From the NCBI GenBank assembly GCA_015039365.1, contig WION01000606.1:1-28868 (forward strand): 28,868 nucleotides of DNA, read 5' to 3'. The position numbers were made by a program, and so were the translations under genes. Below, piece after piece: positions 17,392-28,524 of the stretch. The notes under the pieces were generated by a model. It did not search any database. It saw only the letters and a list, made by a program, of their open reading frames with translations, and was not told the origin of the DNA. The stretch is from Amanita rubescens. Its lineage: Eukaryota; Basidiomycota; Agaricomycetes; Agaricales; Amanitaceae. How positions within the stretch are numbered: position 1 is the first letter of the stretch; every line of letters begins with the position of its first letter.

Positions 17392-20216
17392 ATGCCTCCT
17401 GGTACTCCCTTCAACGCGTTTGCTCTCCCCTATCGAATTCGCGTGGACGAATTCACTCAATTACCATCGCAAACTCAACAACCAGCCTTACATTTACTTA
17501 CTCACACGCATACAGATCACGTAAATGGCCTCGCATCGAAATCATTCGGCTCTGTCGTCTACTGCTCGCGGGATGCTAAAGAGATGCTGCTGAGACACGA
17601 AGTGTACATGGAAAGAGAGTTGTATCAGATGCAACTCAAGGTCCAGAAAACACGCACATATTCGCACCTGAAAGTTGACCCTGTCACTTTTCCCAATGGA
17701 TCCCAAAACTACAATGGGTCAAGAGACCTTTTGGTGAGTTCCGTATTTTTTTATACTGTACATGTCATTGATTCCGTCGACATACCATCATCAGAGACCT
17801 CTGCCTCTAAACACGCCAACCGTAATCGAGCTGCAAAATGGCGAAGAGGTAACATTGACCTTGATTGACGCGAACCATTGTCCGGGTGCCGTCATGTACG
17901 ATATCATATACTCTTGCTAGTCGCCTTTTAAACGTCCATTAGGTACCTCATCGAAGGTAACACGGGTGCGATCCTACACACCGGCGATTTTCGCGCCGAA
18001 CAATGGTTCTTGGACAACCTTTCTCGCAACCCATTTCTTCAGCCGTATCTGGCACCACTATCTCCCAAGGACAAGTCGTTCGTTAACCGAACCCTAGACG
18101 CTATTTATCTTGACACCGCCTGCGCGTTTTCTACGTTATTAATACCATCGAAGGTGAATCGCAATAAATCCTGACTATGACTATATGCGCATTTTGAACG
18201 ACCAGGAGCAAGCCACGACCGGACTTGTGGAACTGGTTAAGCGTTACCCGCCCGATACGCTCTTTTTCATAAATTCTTGGACATGGGGATACGAGGATAT
18301 CCTCAAATCTATCGCACGAGCATTTCAATGTCAGGTCTGGAGCATTTCCGCTCACCTGATACGAACCTTGGCTGACCTAGTACAAGATCCACGTTGACCG
18401 ATACAAATATTCAATCTATCAGCGCATATCAGATCCATATTTACGATCCATAGTAACGATGGACGCTGCTGCAACACGTTTTCATGCCTGCGAGCGATTC
18501 CATCGGTGCGAGCACGTCGCCGCGGACGCTCCGAGGTCATCGGACACGCCCTCGTTAAGTCGCACCGGCAAGCACATAGTGTATGTCAACCCCGTAAACA
18601 TGAGTGCCGACAATTGGGACTCCTACTTGCGGGACACGAAGGAACGGCTACGTACTCGTGAAACGGTTAACACTTTGGTAAGTCGAATACAGGTTTTTCA
18701 CTTGGTGTCTAACCAATTAATTGATTTGAAGCTGGTACCCCTCTCGCGACATTCGACGCTGCCGGAGCTACGGTCCTTTGTTAAGTTATTCAAGCCTCGT
18801 AGAGTAATCCCGAATACTCTTGATCCGCGATTGCGCGGCTTGGATTGGATCTGCCTCGACCGTATGTTTGAAGAAGTTCTCAGCCCTCTTGGAGCAACCC
18901 ATTCTATTCCTCCAACGCCCACAAATAGTGGAGATCTCGATCTCCTATTAGTCCAAGTTGACGAAGAAGGCGACGCCGCGGTAAAGAACGTAGTCGGATC
19001 TTCGGACTTGGCGCAGAGGTGGGCTGAAAGGGCAAAGTTGCGGAGCAAGCTGCAGATTATGGTGGGGCACCTAGACCCGGAGAGGAAGTCCTTCCTAGAC
19101 AAGTTGCTGAGGCTACGGCCAGACTCGCCACTCCCCGAACTTCATACGTCAAAAGTCCAGGCTTCTAGTCCATCGCGCGGTGAACAAAGGGATTTCGACA
19201 GGGACAGCGAAGATGGATCCGATGACGTTGCTGCGGAAGATGATCATTGGAGAACAGCTCACATGTTCTTCGGCAGCCCGACAAGTGCCCAGGGAGAACA
19301 GTTCAAATGGGCATTTTCATCTCCTAAGTCGCCAGATGATGGTGCCGTATCACAGAAACAGGACACAGAAGCCCTCTTAATGCCACGGTTATCCCCCATT
19401 AGGCAAGTGGTAAACGACCACCCTTTGCAGGGACGCATGCTCCACGCCGACAACATGATTGTACGTTCCGCCGAAGATAAATCATTTATCCCTCAATCCA
19501 GAAAACCCAAAACTGGAGCATCAGCGAGCAACAAACGAGCCGGATCTCCTTTATTAGCGTCCAGCAATCGCCCAACTACGATGAGCAAGCTGGGCAGCCC
19601 ATTCAGATCTCGGCGCCAACATGGTATTCGCGGGCCGTCATCATCCGTCGTGCAAGACGAAAATGTTTTCGTCCAAGATCCGGACGCAAGAACTTCCCCT
19701 GACAGGAGTGCATCGCTTGGGCATGTCCATCAAGCCTTGAAACGTAGCCCACGCCGACTGGTGGCGTCGACGTCTTCGCCTGATATGTCTGGAGGCGCGG
19801 CTACGTCCGATTCCAAGCCTAAAAAAACGTCTTTGACAATATCCAAGCGAAAACAAAGGGTCGAAAGGACCCTCAAGAGTCTAGAACTGGCCGACCGCCT
19901 AGCCCGCGCCAATCCCGGAAGAGTTGCATCCACATATAGAGAGAAAAGGGCACGTTTATTAAAAGAATGCGTCAGGAATGAGGTCCAGAACCAATACTTG
20001 GAAGGACTAGAGAATTCCGGTGTTCAAAATATCATACCCGATCCTCATTTCGACCGTTCTTTGTCACAATTCGAATCCGTGGATGGCTCCCAGATGGAGA
20101 TTGATTGGGATCGAAGCAGACAAATAGCGCAGCAGGTACGAAATGAGCTTGCTGGCGGCCAGTGGCCCGTGTTTCCATCCTTGGCATGTACGGAGAGTCA
20201 GCCCACAGCTGACTGA
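17392..20216 (+). CDS. Artemis/SNM1C-like beta-CASP nuclease
   Basis: Six exons (17392-17733, 17795-17895, 17943-18153, 18206-18334, 18387-18677, 18732-20216) give 852 codons. The metallo-beta-lactamase/beta-CASP fold opens DNA hairpins and trims ends in non-homologous end joining or crosslink repair, in the nucleus. Metal-site motifs are LLTHTHTDHVNG (H38, H40, D42, H43), DANHCPGAVM (H142) and HTGDFR (D163), followed by YLDTACAF and NSWTWGYEDIL. IHVDRYKYSIY and TRFHACERFHRCEHV match the Artemis-type region IHV...(T)xxHAC better than SNM1A/PSO2. The catalytic part ends near residue 380; the remaining ~470 residues are polar and probably disordered (RSPRRLVASTSSPD), as in Artemis tails. Intron 5 (18678-18731, 54 nt) is stop-free and in frame. 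The start fits the family (TPFNAFALPYRIRVDEF). Confidence 0.93.
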
Positions 20217-21260
20217 CCATTTACGTTTGAGAGCGCAGGTAAAATCACTATCAGGCTCCATAATAGACGTCAATCACTTTTTTTTTCTGCGTTATCCATT
20301 ATCCGACGACAGGGTAGCAGTACTGTGTATGAATATAATCTATCACATGAGATGCAAACGTATGGTACGAATACAGTTGACCGCGCGGTATGCGAGGGTT
20401 AAACGTTCATTGCCAGTGGTGGCGTAATGATAAATCAAGCGTTAGACGAGTGATGCTAATGGATGCAATTGCACCGTATTCCGGGAACAGCAAGGCACTG
20501 TAATACGTAACTGTTCGACTATGGTTAGACTAATCTATCTGACGAGAGCGAAATGACAATATGCTGACTTTTTAGACAGTCCGGAACCGTGGATTATAAA
20601 ATGATGTTTTAATTTTATACTTCCGTTTAAGGATTTCTGAGAAATGGACGGCCAACCCCATGGACTTGGTCAAGGTAATCCATTGCTTAAAGTTATTGTC
20701 CTGGTGCAAGGTGCACGCTGATGCAAATGACGTTAATTTATGTTATAACACCGGGGTACTAAATTCCGCCGACGCTAAGATGATTTACGGCTTACGATCT
20801 TTGTGTTTCAAACATACACTGACAAAAGAGACCTTTCCTTCCATCAGATTGTCATCTTCTGGATGGAATGGTTACTTATCCGTGACTTAGCACGCGGCGC
20901 GTGGCATTGAAAGTTAAACCAGCATCACTGCCTTGACGTCATCTTTCGGATGCTGCACGAGTAATGATTCAATGGCCACACTACCGTTTCTTGTTACTTT
21001 GTCCAAGAATATTCAAAGTTTGCTGCCACCTGCATTTCGGATGTATTTCGGATTCCCCTTCGCCCGAGTATACCAGAACCGGAAGGCAAAAGCTTATTAT
21101 AGCAACCGGAAGGGGCACTGAAATATTCATATAAACAACTCGTTTTCCTTTGTAGAAATGTTTTGCAAATTGACGTTCATGGTTAGACCGACTACCCATT
21201 TGGTGATTCTCGTTATATGACAGGGAAGTGATCACAATCTAGAACTCGTAATCCAGCAAC
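20217..21260. other. 1-kb intergenic stretch with no supported gene
   Basis: A T run (20278-20286), a TGACGTCA octamer (20934-20941) and AT-rich patches near 20595-20625 are present. An ATG-led frame of 76 codons at 20660-20890 has ordinary composition and no recognisable domain; I do not support it as a gene. No RNA gene is recognised. Confidence 0.45.
20934..20941. promoter_or_regulatory. TGACGTCA palindrome (CRE/ATF-type site)
   Basis: A perfect octamer about 530 bp before the ATG at 21466, in a region without a gene. It is a potential bZIP site. Confidence 0.3.
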
Positions 21261-21404
21261 ATGTCAAAGAAAGTCCCCTCGTTTCGAAATCGACAGCAAT
21301 CTGTCACATTAGGATCATTCGTGCTTCTCAACATCCCCGTGTGGTATTACTATATTCGCAGCCCCAAACATCACAGTGCGTCACTCATCCGTATATATAG
21401 CTAA
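21261..21404 (+). CDS. Possible 47-residue single-helix membrane protein
   Basis: ATG at 21261, stop TAA at 21402-21404. The peptide has a basic start (MSKKVPSFRNRQQ), one hydrophobic segment (SVTLGSFVLLNIPVWYYYI) and a basic tail (RSPKHH). This resembles small inner-membrane subunits or assembly factors of mitochondria, but I recognise no family. It lies 61 bp upstream of the gene at 21466 and overlaps that gene's likely TATA box, which argues against a coding role for its last codons. Chance occurrence is possible. Confidence 0.3.
   Translation: MSKKVPSFRNRQQSVTLGSFVLLNIPVWYYYIRSPKHHSASLIRIYS
21392..21399 (+). promoter_or_regulatory. TATA box of the gene at 21466
   Basis: TATATATA, 67 bp before the ATG at 21466. 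Spacing and sequence fit a core promoter. Confidence 0.5.
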
Positions 21405-21465
21405 AGAAGCAATGATCAACCACCGGCGTCCCATCATCAGAGCATACTAGTGACGTCGATCAACG

Positions 21466-22430
21466 ATGTCGAATACTACCCCAGCCTATACTTCTCCACT
21501 CGCTCTCGAAGGCTGGAATTACGTGCGCTACGTTGGACCTCTTGCTAATCCGCAAACGGAACCGTTGTTCCTTTGCGTGAGACAAGGCGAACTGGTCGTT
21601 GCGGCCAATCGGGAACCATCAAAACTGGTGAGTAGGGGTCGTCGTCATGGTGGATGTGGTGTCAAATTGATGCCTAGCGTGACCAGTGGATTGTTAGCAA
21701 GCTGAGAGCAGAGGAGGACGACGTGAATCGACATGCGTGTTATTTCAAGCACGAGGGTACGGAGGATTACATTGGTCATCGGTTCCCCCCACCGCACAGA
21801 AATGGGGAGGTTGTGATTGGTCCTCAGGCACGTTTTGACGTGCTCAGGGTTAGTCCCATGAGAAGGCCCTGCCAGTAAGGACCGCTCTTATCGCCGATGT
21901 TAACTCGTGTCCCTGATGGCTTGTGATCGTCAGTATCAAAGTGTATCAGGACCCCTGTGTTCCCGCTGAAGAGTGTTGTGAGGAAGACGTCGGTGAAACA
22001 GAACCGACGGTTGACGACGTACCGATGGAGACAGATACCGAGGTAAACGACGCAAACATGATAGAAGAAGAAGAAGAGGAACCAGCTAAACCACCGTTGG
22101 ACTGGTATCTGGGGGTTTCAGAAGATCTCAAGGTAATGTTTGCGGCTCGTGGTCAGCTGAATTTGTTTTATTAGTTGTGGCTAGGTCGTTCTCAAGGCAT
22201 TTCCGGTTTCATCGGAGGGTTCGTCAGGGGTGACCGAGGATAGGCCTATTTGGGAGCTCACGACGCGGGACGAAGCGATAGACGAGGACCATCCGCCAGT
22301 CCCAGTCCCTGTTGTACGGGATCCAAGAGCCGCTAATAATCCGATGCGTACGGAGTATTATACACGTCCGGGCCGTTTTGAGGCGTATGAAAAAAGCTTT
22401 TGGCCGTCGGGGAGTAAGCCTTACCGTTGA
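21466..22430 (+). CDS. Conserved-looking acidic protein of unknown function
   Basis: Four exons (21466-21627, 21687-21874, 21934-22132, 22185-22430) join in phase to 264 codons, with GT-AG introns of 59, 59 and 52 nt. The N-terminal part is compact and globular-looking (LALEGWNYVRYVGPL, FLCVRQGELVVAANREP, YFKHEGTEDYIGHRFPPP). The middle is strongly acidic, with cysteines (CCEEDVGETEPTVDD, a run of glutamates near MIEEEEEE). The end is proline- and aromatic-rich (RTEYYTRPGRFEAYEKSFWP). No signal peptide or membrane helix. I do not recognise a family. The exon 2 donor (CCA|GTAAGG) was chosen because it restores frame; a shorter exon 2 would need another donor. Confidence 0.75.
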
Positions 22431-22435
22431 CGTCA
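22428..22435. promoter_or_regulatory. TGACGTCA palindrome overlapping a stop codon
   Basis: The octamer begins with the TGA stop codon of the gene ending at 22430. It lies about 350 bp upstream of the preferred ERG1 start, so it could serve the ERG1 promoter. Confidence 0.3.
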
Positions 22436-22783
22436 TGTTTGCAATGCAATTTTGTTTTTTGTTTTCGACGAGCGTATGCCCCATGGTTTGATATTATATT
22501 CCGATTTGGGTAAGAAATTATCATGAACGTGTGTCGACCCCCCGCCAAGCGCGGAGCTGAGTATAGCCTGGAAGTGCATTTCGAACGCTGAATGGGGCAA
22601 CTAGTGTCCTGTAAAGATGAACTGGCAGCTGATAAAGTTCTTAGGGGAGCGTTGACGTTATCGCTGTCGGCGTTGAGTGCGGGAATCACCGAGATACCGA
22701 AAACGGAAAGTGGTACCATTTTCGTTCGTAACTCGCTTTCTACGTATCCTCAAAATTATACCCTCGCGTCGCGCACGAGTTTC

Positions 22784-24589
22784 ATGAGTCAACATTTGCA
22801 CTACGACGTGCTCATCGTTGGCGCAGGAATTGCTGGTTCTGCCCTTGCTCACGCCCTTTCAACGATTCCCAGGCCGAATGACAAACTTCTCCGAATCGCA
22901 TTGTTGGAGCGCTCGCTTGCTGAACCGGACCGGATTGTAGGGGAACTTCTCCAGCCGGGAGGGGTAATGGCTTTGCGCAAGCTTGGCTTGGAGACCTGTC
23001 TAGAAAACATGGATGCCATCCCGGTTCACGGCTATTGTGTATACGACAACGGCAAATCGGTCCACATACCCTATCCAGGCGAACACCAAGGTCGTAGCTT
23101 CCATCATGGGCGCTTCGTGACGAATTTACGGCAGGCAGCAAGACAGGCGAAGGGCGTTGACGTTATAGAGGCGACAGTATCGGAATTATTGGAAAACAGC
23201 GATTCGAACCGCGTAATTGGGGTACGCGCGACACGGAAAAGCCCAACATCCTCTTCCAAAACACCGTCACATGAGCCGCCTGTCCCTGACTCGGGTTCTG
23301 ATGCTGAAAATGAGACATTTTTCGCGGACCTGGTCTTTATTGCGGACGGCTGTTTCTCCAATTTCAGAACGGCCGTATTAGGCAACAAGTTGAAATCCCA
23401 GACCAACAGCCATTTCATTGGTGCCATCCTTGAGGATGCTACGCTGCCGATTCCACGACACGGGACAGTTGCGCTCGTACACGGCTCAGGACCGGTTTTG
23501 ATGTACCAAATCGGTCAAAAGGACACCAGAATGCTTGTTGACCTGAAAATACCGCTTCCGAAGGATATCAAGGTAATTCCGTGTCCATATATTACTTCCC
23601 TGATACTGATGACTCCATGCAGACACATATATTAAACAATGTGTTACCCCAATTGCCTCCGACGGTCCACCAGTCCATCCGCAATGCATTAGAAAACGAT
23701 CGATTACGGCGAATGCCAAATTCGTTCCTACCTCCTATCCGGCAAGGATCATCGGATGGAAAGAAAGGTGTCATCCTCATAGGTGACTCTTGGAATATGC
23801 GGCATCCTCTGACGGGCGGCGGAATGACGGTGGCACTCCATGATGTCGTCTTGCTCCGTGGGTTCCTATCCCACGTCAACGACTTGACGGATTGGGAACG
23901 CGTCCGCCAGGTGCTTCGTCGGTGGCATTGGAACCGAAAACCCCTATCCGCAACTGTCAATATACTGAGCGTGGCTCTATACGATTTATTCGGCGCTGAC
24001 GGTTTGTCTGATTTTCCGCCGTTTCTAGATGATTCTAACATCACTTTATTCAGGTGAAGAACTTGACGTCCTACGAACGGGCTGTTTCAAGTACTTTGAG
24101 TTGGGCGGTGAATGCGTAAACGGACCCGTTTCTCTACTTGCCGCGTATGTACTGTTGATATATGCGGTTTACGAGATAGCTAACCCTTTGCCTGTAGTAT
24201 TGCACCGTCCCCTGTCCTCCTGGCGTACCACTTCTTCTCCGTCGCCTTTTACTCGATCTGGGTTCTCTACACGCACCCAAGACCAGTACAAAAATCACCT
24301 GGGGAAAAAGCTGTTCTCCAGGTCGCCCGCATTCACGAGTATCCCCTCTTACTCATTAAGAGTATACGGACCGTAAGCAGCCATGTCCTGTTGCCCTATC
24401 ATGGCCTAACATCGTCCCTAGTTCTGGACCGCCTGTGTCGTGTTTGGTCCTTTGCTTTGGTCAGAGATTAGATGGTGGGCACCTCATGACCATGCGGCCG
24501 ATCCAAAAGCGCTCATGAGCGTATTATTGCCCTTTGCATTTGTTATTTTGGGTATGGCTATTGGTTTGAGCTGGATCAAGCTGTCGTAG
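22784..24589 (+). CDS. ERG1: Squalene epoxidase (squalene monooxygenase)
   Basis: Five exons (22784-23572, 23623-24001, 24054-24144, 24198-24372, 24422-24589) give 533 codons. The enzyme converts squalene to 2,3-oxidosqualene with O2, NADPH and FAD at the ER membrane, an early oxygen-dependent step of ergosterol synthesis and the target of terbinafine-type drugs. Motifs: FAD-binding VLIVGAGIAGSALAHAL (residues 9-25), DRIVGELLQPGGV, the GD motif VILIGDSWNMRHPLTGGGM, then SVALYDLFGADG and CFKYFELGGECVNGP. The last two exons supply hydrophobic helices (LLAYHFFSVAFYSIWVLY; LLPFAFVILGMAIGLSWI). The ATG at 22784 starts MSQHLHYDVLIVG as in relatives; an in-frame ATG at 22592 would add 64 residues without family resemblance. 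All introns are GT-AG, 49-53 nt. Confidence 0.96.
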
Positions 24590-24811
24590 TGTTTTTGGCA
24601 TTTGCTAGATTATATATCATGTATACCCTAATTGTACGGACACCATAATCTTTAGTTTGGACGGCGACATAAATACAAGCGTCTAGTACGTCGGACCTCG
24701 GTGCCGAGCCGCCGCACTCAGTTATTCTCATCCACGTTCTTATTACAGTCGTGAGCGTCAAATGCAGCTAGATCGACTTCAACCATCCTTACATCCCTCT
24801 TCTAAAGGCAA

Positions 24812-25769
24812 ATGGATGAAAAGACGATTACCCAACAATTAGAAGAACTTCAGCTCATCAAATGCTCTCTACTTCCGAACGAGATCATGCACTTCATAGA
24901 CGACGATAATCATTCTATTTGGGCGCACTTGCTAGACGATTATGAGATGTCTGTGGGGTCTAACGAGGCTATATCTCAACGAGCAGCGCGCAAGATACGT
25001 CCTGCAGAATTTCTGATCAAGCTGGACGGCCAGACCAAAGTTTGGATAGAAGTAAGGATGCCCGATGTGCGAGGCGAATCAAGCCGGGATGCCCTGGTTT
25101 CTGTCAAAGGCGACTGCCTAAGCCGGGCAGAGCAAGAAAGATGGCGGTGTGTTATACGCGAGAAGCAACGGGAAATTGCCAAAGACGCCGAGTGAGTTCA
25201 ATTCAAAAAAATTTAACCATTTTGACTACATGACAGACGAAATGCTTAGATATCCTCATTACGAACTTTTGTCGTTACATCTGTTACCACTTTTACAAGA
25301 GAACGAGCAAGAATATTTACAAAGTCTCGAGAAGGACGATCCCGGAGGACAAGAACCACGGATCAATACGGAAATAACGATGGAAAAGTACCACGTCCTG
25401 TTTACCTCGCATCATCTTGTGTCACCCCACAAACGACGTTCGCTACAAGAATGGTCTTCCTCGCTCCGTTTATCGGGTTTTGCAAAGGTAGGGTATCCAG
25501 GTGTGATTTATGCCCAGGGAGAACGGGAATTGGTTGAGGAGTTTACGGCGAACGTCAAATCGATGCAGTGGCTTGCGTTGAGGATGAGATTTGTGGAACC
25601 CGTGGATGAAGTGGAGGACGGCAGCGGAAACGACGGCACGACAGGAAAGGGAAGTTGGAGGGAGTTTCAGAAGCTTGGGGAGGTAGTGGAAGAAATGAGG
25701 AGGCTCGGGAGGGAGAGGTGCGTGATCGATATGGGAATAGGGAACGCCCAGGGACGAGATAAGGTGTAG
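24812..25769 (+). CDS. RWD domain protein (RWDD2/DUF1115 type)
   Basis: Two exons, 24812-25191 and 25250-25769, give 299 codons; the intron is 58 nt (GA|GTGAGT...GCTTAG). The first AG in the intron (TGACAG) would give a stop, so the next was taken. The N-terminus QQLEELQLIKCSLLPNEIM opens an RWD domain (about residues 5-125). The second exon has EYPHYELLSLHLLPLLQE and, at about 170-235, MEKYHVLFTSHHLVSPHKRR, LSGFAKVGYPGVIYAQGE and MQWLALRMRF, the typical pattern of the C-terminal DUF1115 half of RWDD2 proteins. RWD domains bind partners, for example in ubiquitin-like and translation-control pathways; the job of this branch is not established. Length is near that of human RWDD2 proteins. Confidence 0.9.
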
Positions 25770-26152
25770 ATAACCTGCTAGTGCTAATCCATATAAAGGT
25801 GTATAGATCGATATCGGATCGTCCGCTTTCACGAGGCCGAGTCGTGGAAGTACGAAGACAATATAAGTTTTAGAATTGGATCGATCGAGGTACTCGCTAT
25901 CGTCGGTAGATCCCTTCTGTTCGAACCTTGATGATAAAGAACACGTCTAGGGAGTCAGGGAGGATAACGCCATTTGTTGGTTGCCTATGTGGGAAACGGC
26001 GTTTCCTGAGTGCTAGTACGATTGCGTAAATCAGAATTCGAGAGTGAGCCTGTGCCGTAGCTGACTCGATAGTAGTTAATCCATGGCCTTGTTATGAGTC
26101 AGCGGGAGGATTAATGATTATGAGACAAAGATGATGTACCTGTTGTGCCTCG
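25770..26152. other. Convergent intergenic gap; nothing recognised
   Basis: The genes on both sides end towards this gap. I see no reading frame, repeat or RNA gene in it. Confidence 0.5.
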
Positions 26153-26819
26153 TTATGCACTATAGAGGCCGATACGGGAACCTCCATCGGTGATGTCACC
26201 CTGCCAAAAGAATATCTAGATCCGGATTGGTAAAGAACAATGATGGCGAACGTACCAGACTGCCTCTCATGATAGAATAAATGGCAGTTATGTGATCGGA
26301 GTATCTCGTGGGAAGCGGTGTTATTGTTTAAATTCATGGCTCTCGGCTTGCTCTAGTTTCGCGAGAGGTTGTGAACAATTGAGCGGAGTAACGGGCATCT
26401 TCTTGATCCGGAGATGCAATAATAACATATGATACCGCAATAGAGCTGCCTGGATCTGGTGGCATGCCATGACGCTCCCGTTGAAGCTGCGACGAAGGTA
26501 AGGGGACAATAGGATGAACCTGGACGTCTTCTTCATCCACAAGTGACACGAGTAGAGTATCAAGCCATTCCGATTCTGAAGCCGACATTGGTACTGCGCC
26601 ACGCAGCATGGAGGAATCTTGGTGTCTTGTAGCGTCTATTGGTTCATCGCGATCGTAGCAATCATTGAAGTCGCTGCTCATTAAAGACGATGCGCGGAGA
26701 ATACTGTTCTTGAGAAGGACCCAACGATGCAAACTACATTTGCCGTTATCGACGAGGTAACCTTGCAATTTTTCGCGTGCCAGATGGAAGAGAGTAGGAA
26801 GGTCACTGGAGGGCGACAT
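26153..26819 (-). CDS. Unrecognised protein, three exons
   Basis: The ATG at 26819 opens a 147-codon exon (26377-26819): MSPSSDLPTLFHLAREKLQG, then GKCSLHRWVLLKNSIL and an acidic, serine-rich middle (SESEWLDTLLVSLVDEEDVQ) and GSSIAVSYVIIASPDQEDAR. A splice at 26377 to 26304 and a second at 26256 to 26200 keep the frame and give YSDHITAIYSIMRGSLGDIT and a stop at 26153-26155, 179 codons in all. The first donor (GTTCAC) is weak; without it the protein stops at 26334. No domain recognised and no signal peptide. The even codon pattern and the coherent spliced ending suggest a real gene. Confidence 0.58.
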
Positions 26820-27198
26820 AGAAGGTGAATGACTTTGGTATGTCAGCGGAGAAGGACAAGAATACGTACGGAGCAGCGGAATATATGACTCGCTGAAGAA
26901 AAGTGTACGTCAGGGCCACATGTCCATGTCATGTTTTCAATATATAGCTGTGCACGTAAGGCCGTACGTATTCCATGTCTTATGCACTGCTTGTTGTTCT
27001 ATCGCCAGCGGCCTTGCACCGATATTAACTGAATGAACAAAGCTCAGCCTTCATTGACCGGTGAATCTTCGCTCAACATACCGAGTCATCGCCGAGAAAA
27101 TGTAGTGTCGTCGCACTGGTTCGATCCAAATAACCGATTTTGGGTAATAATTCTCAGAGCGTGACGTCACGGAACTCATTCTTACCACCATCACACGG
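26820..27198. promoter_or_regulatory. Divergent intergenic region with a CRE palindrome
   Basis: It separates the minus-strand gene (start 26819) from cytidine deaminase (start 27199). TATATA-type bases at 26939-26946 lie about 120 bp before the minus-strand start. The CRE palindrome at 27161-27170 is listed separately. No gene is seen inside. Confidence 0.4.
27161..27170. promoter_or_regulatory. GTGACGTCAC palindrome upstream of cytidine deaminase
   Basis: A 10-bp perfect palindrome containing the CRE octamer TGACGTCA, ending 28 bp before the ATG at 27199. This is the best-placed of the six octamers in the window. ATF/CREB-type bZIP factors bind this site in fungi. Confidence 0.45.
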
Positions 27199-27907
<709 letters not shown>

Positions 27908-28512
27908 CAGACTCAGATGTCATAGGATGCCAATTGCGCACAGCCTTCAGCAAGCCTGAGGGAAACGGACTAATGGGATTGATCTCGAACCGAAATGTAT
28001 ACTATTTTCTACTTGCAATGTGCACCATTACATTTTTACTCTGCGAACTGACTACCTACTTAGAGATATTCCTGTTGTCGAATACGGCTTGGCGACGACA
28101 AAATCGCAAAGCCATCCGCCATTTAATCCATCAAGCCCCATTGAGCCTTTCAGCCGTCCTGGTAAACCGCCCTGTTTTGCACTCTTAGCCCCTGGTATGT
28201 CATATGGAGGAATCCGCAGAATCGCCAAATTTGGAAATTGTTTTATGGAGGCTCCTGACCCTCCCTCTCCCACGCCCGTAAAACACCAAAGTGGCCCGGG
28301 ACTTCCTTACTAATCAGCTCTGTTGTATGGTTGTATGAGGGCAGGATCCGCTAGCCCGCCTTCAACTTCTGATTGACAGATCCAAAGAATGCAGACGTCC
28401 CGGTTTCACCTCTCCAACCTTGGTAGCGGTTCATAAGCTAGGACAGACCTGCCGCCCGACCCTACCGTATATAATCATCTAGCATATTTAATTGCTAGCT
28501 AACAAACGCCAG
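27908..28512. other. Intergenic stretch with no supported gene
   Basis: Several short open frames overlap in 27904-28313 on both strands, mostly without a proper ATG or starting inside the deaminase stop. None has a recognisable domain. It must contain the promoter of the membrane-protein gene at 28521. Confidence 0.45.
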
Positions 28513-28524
28513 ATGCATCGATGA
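28513..28524 (+). promoter_or_regulatory. Minimal uORF overlapping the next start codon
   Basis: ATG CAT CGA TGA encodes a three-residue peptide. Its stop overlaps the main ATG at 28521 (ATGA). Such a uORF would tax translation of the main frame, or feed it by termination-reinitiation. Confidence 0.45.

Noticed and set aside
20660..20890. A 76-codon ATG-led frame
   Set aside because: No domain, no splice context, no homologue recognised; composition does not stand out from the surrounding intergenic DNA.
20981..21235. An 84-codon minus-strand frame
   Set aside because: It has one hydrophobic patch but no recognisable domain or promoter context; likely chance.
22431..22783. Sterol regulatory element upstream of ERG1
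   Set aside because: ATCACCGAG near 22684 only partly resembles the SRE core and lies within a possible leader; too weak to report.
27100..27135. tRNA T-arm-like string GGTTCGATCC
   Set aside because: No matching acceptor, D-arm or anticodon arm could be found on either strand around it.
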